Assembly: GCA_019828595.1 (NCBI GenBank)
Contig: JAHQRK010000026.1
Location: 744,001-808,000, forward strand
Direction of reading: 5' to 3'
Length of the DNA stretch: 64,000 nucleotides
Source of the DNA: Aphanomyces cochlioides
Taxonomy: Eukaryota > Oomycota > Saprolegniomycetes > Saprolegniales > Verrucalvaceae
Under the pieces are notes generated by a model. That model ran no database searches. It was given only the letters and a program-made list of their open reading frames with translations, and was not told the origin of the DNA. The position numbers and the translations under genes are program-made. Below are positions 60,576 to 64,000 of the stretch, one piece after another (the stretch's first letter is position 1; each line of letters begins with the position of its first letter).

Positions 60576-62195
60576 ATGAACACACGTAGACGACAAAAGG
60601 ATGGAAGCAAGGTGATTCCATATTCCTTACGAGATGTCATTGATGCAGGTCATTGTAGCAAGCAAGAAGTAGAAACGAAAGCATCCGATTTTTTCGCCGA
60701 AATTCATGCAATGAGAGAGCAATTAGGTGTTCGACCGTCAAGCGCGATGGGATCCAATGCTGTCTTGACTCAAGAGCAAACGGTTGTTCAAAATCTTAGA
60801 GAGCAATGTGGCCTGCAACAGCGAGAAGAAGAATCGGCTCCATTGAGGTACACAATATCGATATGATATAAGTCACAACAGCTCATCAGGACTCCCACGA
60901 TCGATCGTACAGACGAAGAAACAAATACAATTCCAGTTCCTACATTGGCTGTACCAGACGAAACCAAGACGCCATACAATGAAATTCTACCTCCACTTTC
61001 CTTGGACTCTCGATGTGAATACTGTGGCGCATTACTTTGAGCGGCGGAGAGGCACAAGAAGAAGACACCGTGTTGCATAAGCGGTAAAATTTCAGGCATT
61101 CAAGAGCCCGAATGGCTCAGTATATATCAAGAGCAAGTGCGTCGAGGACAATATGCTTTGGATGCTTGCGACGAGCAAGTATTTCAAGCCGACATGAAAT
61201 GGTACACGACTCTTTTCCGAGACGAATCGTTTGCAGATATATCTCGCAAGTACGAACTCTCTGAAACTTTGTGAGCTTCATGTCGTTTAGGTACAATGCA
61301 TTGTTTGCTTACACTTCGATTGGTACGAATGAACTGCCACTTCCACCGGGTCCTCCCGCATACAAAATCCGAGGCCAACTTATCCACAACATTGGTGCAT
61401 TTGAACCTCCAGGCTCCAAGCCACAGACATACGCCCAAATTTACGTTTTGGACTCCGACAAACAACACGACGTGCGATCAAATGTGGCGGATTCGTTCTA
61501 CTTTGATGATGGTCAGAAGGCAAAAGTCAGATAAATTCAAAGCGTGATGACAAGGCACAATGTATTTGCTAAATCGTAAGTGTGTGTAAGTACATATTGA
61601 ATACAATGATATGCTTAGATTCAAATCATTGACAGACGTTGTTGAAAGCCTTCGTAGTCAACATGACCGAGACGAACCATTTGAAAATTACGATGTGAGA
61701 GTGGCAATCCGTCCACGTTCTGGGAGAAACAGTCGAACACACAATGCACCAGATGTGGCAGAAGTCGCAATTTGTATGGATTACGATTTGAATTCAGTTG
61801 GCAGAGATGCTGTTGTCATGCCACGCCGAGGAAAGATTGAACAAGTGTCTGAAGTGGCTGCAGTGTATGATCCTTTGCAGTATCCATTACTTTGTCCTTT
61901 GGCTGAAAGTGGATGGGATTTTCATATAGTGCAAAATCCTATGGCTCCATCAAACAATGCCAATTCCAAGCGACTTACTCTCACGGAATATACAAATTAC
62001 AAACAATACCAACGTCTCCGATTTTCACCTTTGCACGAAGCCGGCAAACTTGGTTTACAGTATTGGACGAATCAATTTTGTAGGCGGGTTACGAATAATC
62101 TTCGATGGTATCGTGGAAATCAGACACGCGTTCGCGCCGACATGTACAATAATGTTCACGACGCTGCGCCGAACGATTTGGATCAAGGAATTTAG

Positions 62196-63010
62196 TGGAC
62201 TAGAATCGAAACCTCAAACGCATTACCGCATGGACATTGTCGATCGAGTTTTCAAAATGAAGCTGGACCAATTGAGAGCTGATATCATGAAGAATCAAAT
62301 TTTTGGCGAAGTGAAATACTGTACAGGTGTGATTGAGTTTCAAAAGAGAGGATTACCACATGCACATATCTTGATTGGATTGAAGAAAAAGATTGAACAT
62401 GCGGCGGATGTCTATTGTTTTGTGTCAGCTGAAATAACAAACCGCGCTACAAATCCACGGTTATATGAAATCATCCTCAAGAACAACTTGCATCGCTGTG
62501 ATTCCCGCTGTTTAAATCATGATGGGAAAAGCAAAAAGCGATTTCCGAAGGCATTCGTTGATCAAACGACCACTGACACGAACGGATATCCATTGTATCG
62601 TCGTCGAAGCAATGATGAACGAAATAGTCGTATCGTTCCTTACTGTGGTGCGCTCTCCTTGAGATACAACTGCCACATCAATGTTGAAATCTGCACATCA
62701 GTGAAGTGCATCAAGTACATGTATAAATACATCTTTAAAGGTATACTTTCTGAAGAGGAGATATCATTAACAAATGGATATGACCTGATCGTGCTGACAT
62801 TGAAGTTGACGTCAACGATGAAATTACCACGCATGAGTCGATGCGTTATGTTTCGTCGACAGAAGCCATTTGGAGAAATTTTGGTTCTGAGTTACATTGG
62901 AGTTGTCACGCTGTCGAAGTATTGCCTGTACATTTGCCCGGAAAACAGACAGTCCATTGGTGTGAAAATGATACCCCGGAAGCTATTCGAGCACGAGGTG
63001 CATCAACAAA
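62196..63010 (+). pseudogene. Helitron Rep (HUH) catalytic region with frameshift
   Basis: Continues Rep from IKEFSGLESKPQTHYRMDIV through GVIEFQKRGLPHAHILIGLK (HUH nickase site) and HRCDSRCLNHDGKSKKRFPK to the KYMYKYIFKG tyrosine motif. Near 62785 the frame must change once to continue as DRADIEVDVNDEITTHESMR and LHWSCHAVEVLPVHLPGKQ. The usual F.VTFTCNP-type block upstream is missing, which suggests a deletion at about 62185. Confidence 0.75.
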
Positions 63011-64000
63011 ATTGACACAATTTTTCAAACTTTGTCGTGAGTTTCAACACGATCCTGTTGTTGCTCAACTCAAGTACATTGATGTTGTTGATTACTTTGT
63101 CTGGAATACGAGAAAACGTGACTGGACTCAACGGAAGCATCAAACCAAAACTATCGGACGGATTCACACAGTCAGTCCAAAGGACTTTGAACGACATGCT
63201 CTTCGAATTTTATTGCACCATAAAGAATGTCCCAAGTCATTCGAAGACTTACGAACTGTTGATGGCATTGTATATCCAACATTCAAAGAAGCTTGCATCA
63301 AACTTGGACTTTTGGCCTCTGATGCGGAATGGGATCGATGTTTATCGGAGGCTGCCAACTTTGCCATGCCTGGAAGTTTTCGAAATCTGTTTTGTGTCAT
63401 TCTACGACATTGTAACCCAACAGACGTCGGTAAGTTATGGCAAGACTATTATGAGCATCTCTCCCATGACCACCATTATCGACTTTCAAACGATACTGCT
63501 TATCAAAATGATCAAGAAAGTATGAATACTCAAGTTCTTGGATTTACGTTGCTTGATATTGATCGATGTCTTTTGTCCATGGGGTCGTCCTTGACTGAAT
63601 ACGTGACTGCCGGTATGTTGCCGTCTATTCCTCCGACATTCAATGGTCCACAAACATTAAGTGACAATCCTCTCCTCGCAGAAGAACTTAAATTCGCCCA
63701 CTTCCACAAATCAGAGTTGCAAAAGATCATGGAACAACTACAAACAGCAACCATAGAGCACAAAGACTTCTATGACAAAGTCAATGCAGCAATTGAAGAT
63801 CCGACGAAAAACATGTTGTTTTTGGAAGGCGAGGGTGGATCGGGTAAAACATTCATATGCCAAATTCTTCTCGCGCATCATCGACTTGATGATGCCAATA
63901 TATATTTATACAGTGCGCGCAGTGGCTATACGACCACACCAATAATCAAACGTTTCTTTCCAATATCAACAGCTCATGCATGCCTGCTTGAACATAACAA
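62786..64000 (+). CDS. Helitron helicase part, open at right edge
   Basis: An uninterrupted frame to the window edge. TKLTQFFKLCREFQHDPVVA and YFVWNTRKRDWTQRKH close the Rep part. Helitron hallmarks YPTFKEACIKLGLLASDAEW and SFRNLFCVILRHCNPTDVGK follow, then the Pif1-type Walker A GEGGSGKTF at 63826-63852. Pif1-like 5'-3' DNA helicase that unwinds the transposing strand. No lesion is seen in this part. Confidence 0.8.

Larger units (their letters stand above)
60576..64000 (+). mobile_element. Helitron, 3' end beyond the window
   Basis: A rolling-circle transposon encoding a Rep-helicase. It begins MNTRRRQKDGSKVIPYSLRD at 60576. A CEYCGALL zinc-ribbon piece follows (about 61015). Then come the YNALFAYTSIGTNELPLPPG and YKIRGQLIHNIGAFEPPGS blocks (61289-61420), an in-frame TAA at 61532, a 43-nt intron (61576-61618) joining MTRHNVFAKS to FKSLTDVVE, and the long Rep frame. 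Rep has the HUH motif in RGLPHAHILI (about 62350) and the KCIKYMYKYIFKG tyrosine motif (about 62708). The helicase shows LEGEGGSGKTFICQ (Walker A, 63823-63864), open at the edge. Damaged by one stop, two frame changes (near 62190 and 62785) and probably a deletion before IKEFSGLES. Confidence 0.88.

Noticed and set aside
1..64000. CRISPR arrays, rRNA, tRNA genes, riboswitches, bacterial operons
   Set aside because: No regular spacer-repeat array, no recognisable tRNA cloverleaf or rRNA block seen by eye, and spliceosomal introns with eukaryotic transposons rule out a bacterial reading. A tRNA scan would be needed to exclude tRNAs fully.

Overview
The window reads as nuclear DNA of an oomycete, most likely a Saprolegniales (Aphanomyces-like) water mould. 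The evidence is threefold. Housekeeping genes carry tiny GT-AG introns (37-56 nt). The 5' ends of several genes carry the 16-nt oomycete core promoter (initiator plus flanking element, consensus GCTCATTYYNCAWTTT). Single-copy eukaryotic genes sit among a large ankyrin-like gene array and several classes of eukaryotic transposon. The genus is inference; eukaryote and oomycete are well supported.

Layout. (1) 1.1-14.1 kb is a graveyard of two related families (A and B) with degenerate ankyrin-like repeats. One full-length intact member (4829-6133) lies among about ten truncated, frameshifted, inverted or chimeric copies, with a LINE tail between them. (2) 14.6-18.5 kb holds a canonical ankyrin gene with a 46-nt intron and a divergent pair of acidic PX-domain proteins that begin MGC (predicted N-acylated). 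(3) 19.3-45.1 kb is a third, larger family (C, 670-745 aa). C1 and C5 are intact. C2 and C6 are broken. C3 and C4 face away from each other as an inverted duplication whose middle 1.7 kb is almost identical while both ends have diverged. A 5,745-bp chromodomain Ty3/gypsy element with 258-bp LTRs and a perfect ATATC target duplication sits 12 bp from the 3' end of C3. A nine-exon TFIIH p52 (TFB2) gene is wedged between C5 and C6. (4) 46-49 kb has an Old Yellow Enzyme gene and its decayed tandem copy. (5) 49-64 kb is repeat country: a 570-bp hAT-type MITE with an 8-bp target duplication, an unidentified inverted repeat, a small secreted-protein gene, a piggyBac transposase relic, a Ty1/copia pol relic and a Helitron running off the right edge.

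Families A, B and C and the canonical ankyrin gene share one N-terminal signature, roughly [IL]L..[IV]..[YF]Q.G[IVL]..D..PF, followed by helix pairs that look like worn ankyrin repeats. The window therefore shows one gene lineage expanding by tandem and inverted duplication, being homogenised by conversion-like events, and dying by frameshift. Most broken copies differ from a working relative by single-base indels or single stops, so some could be assembly errors; where the same lesion occurs in two copies I say so.
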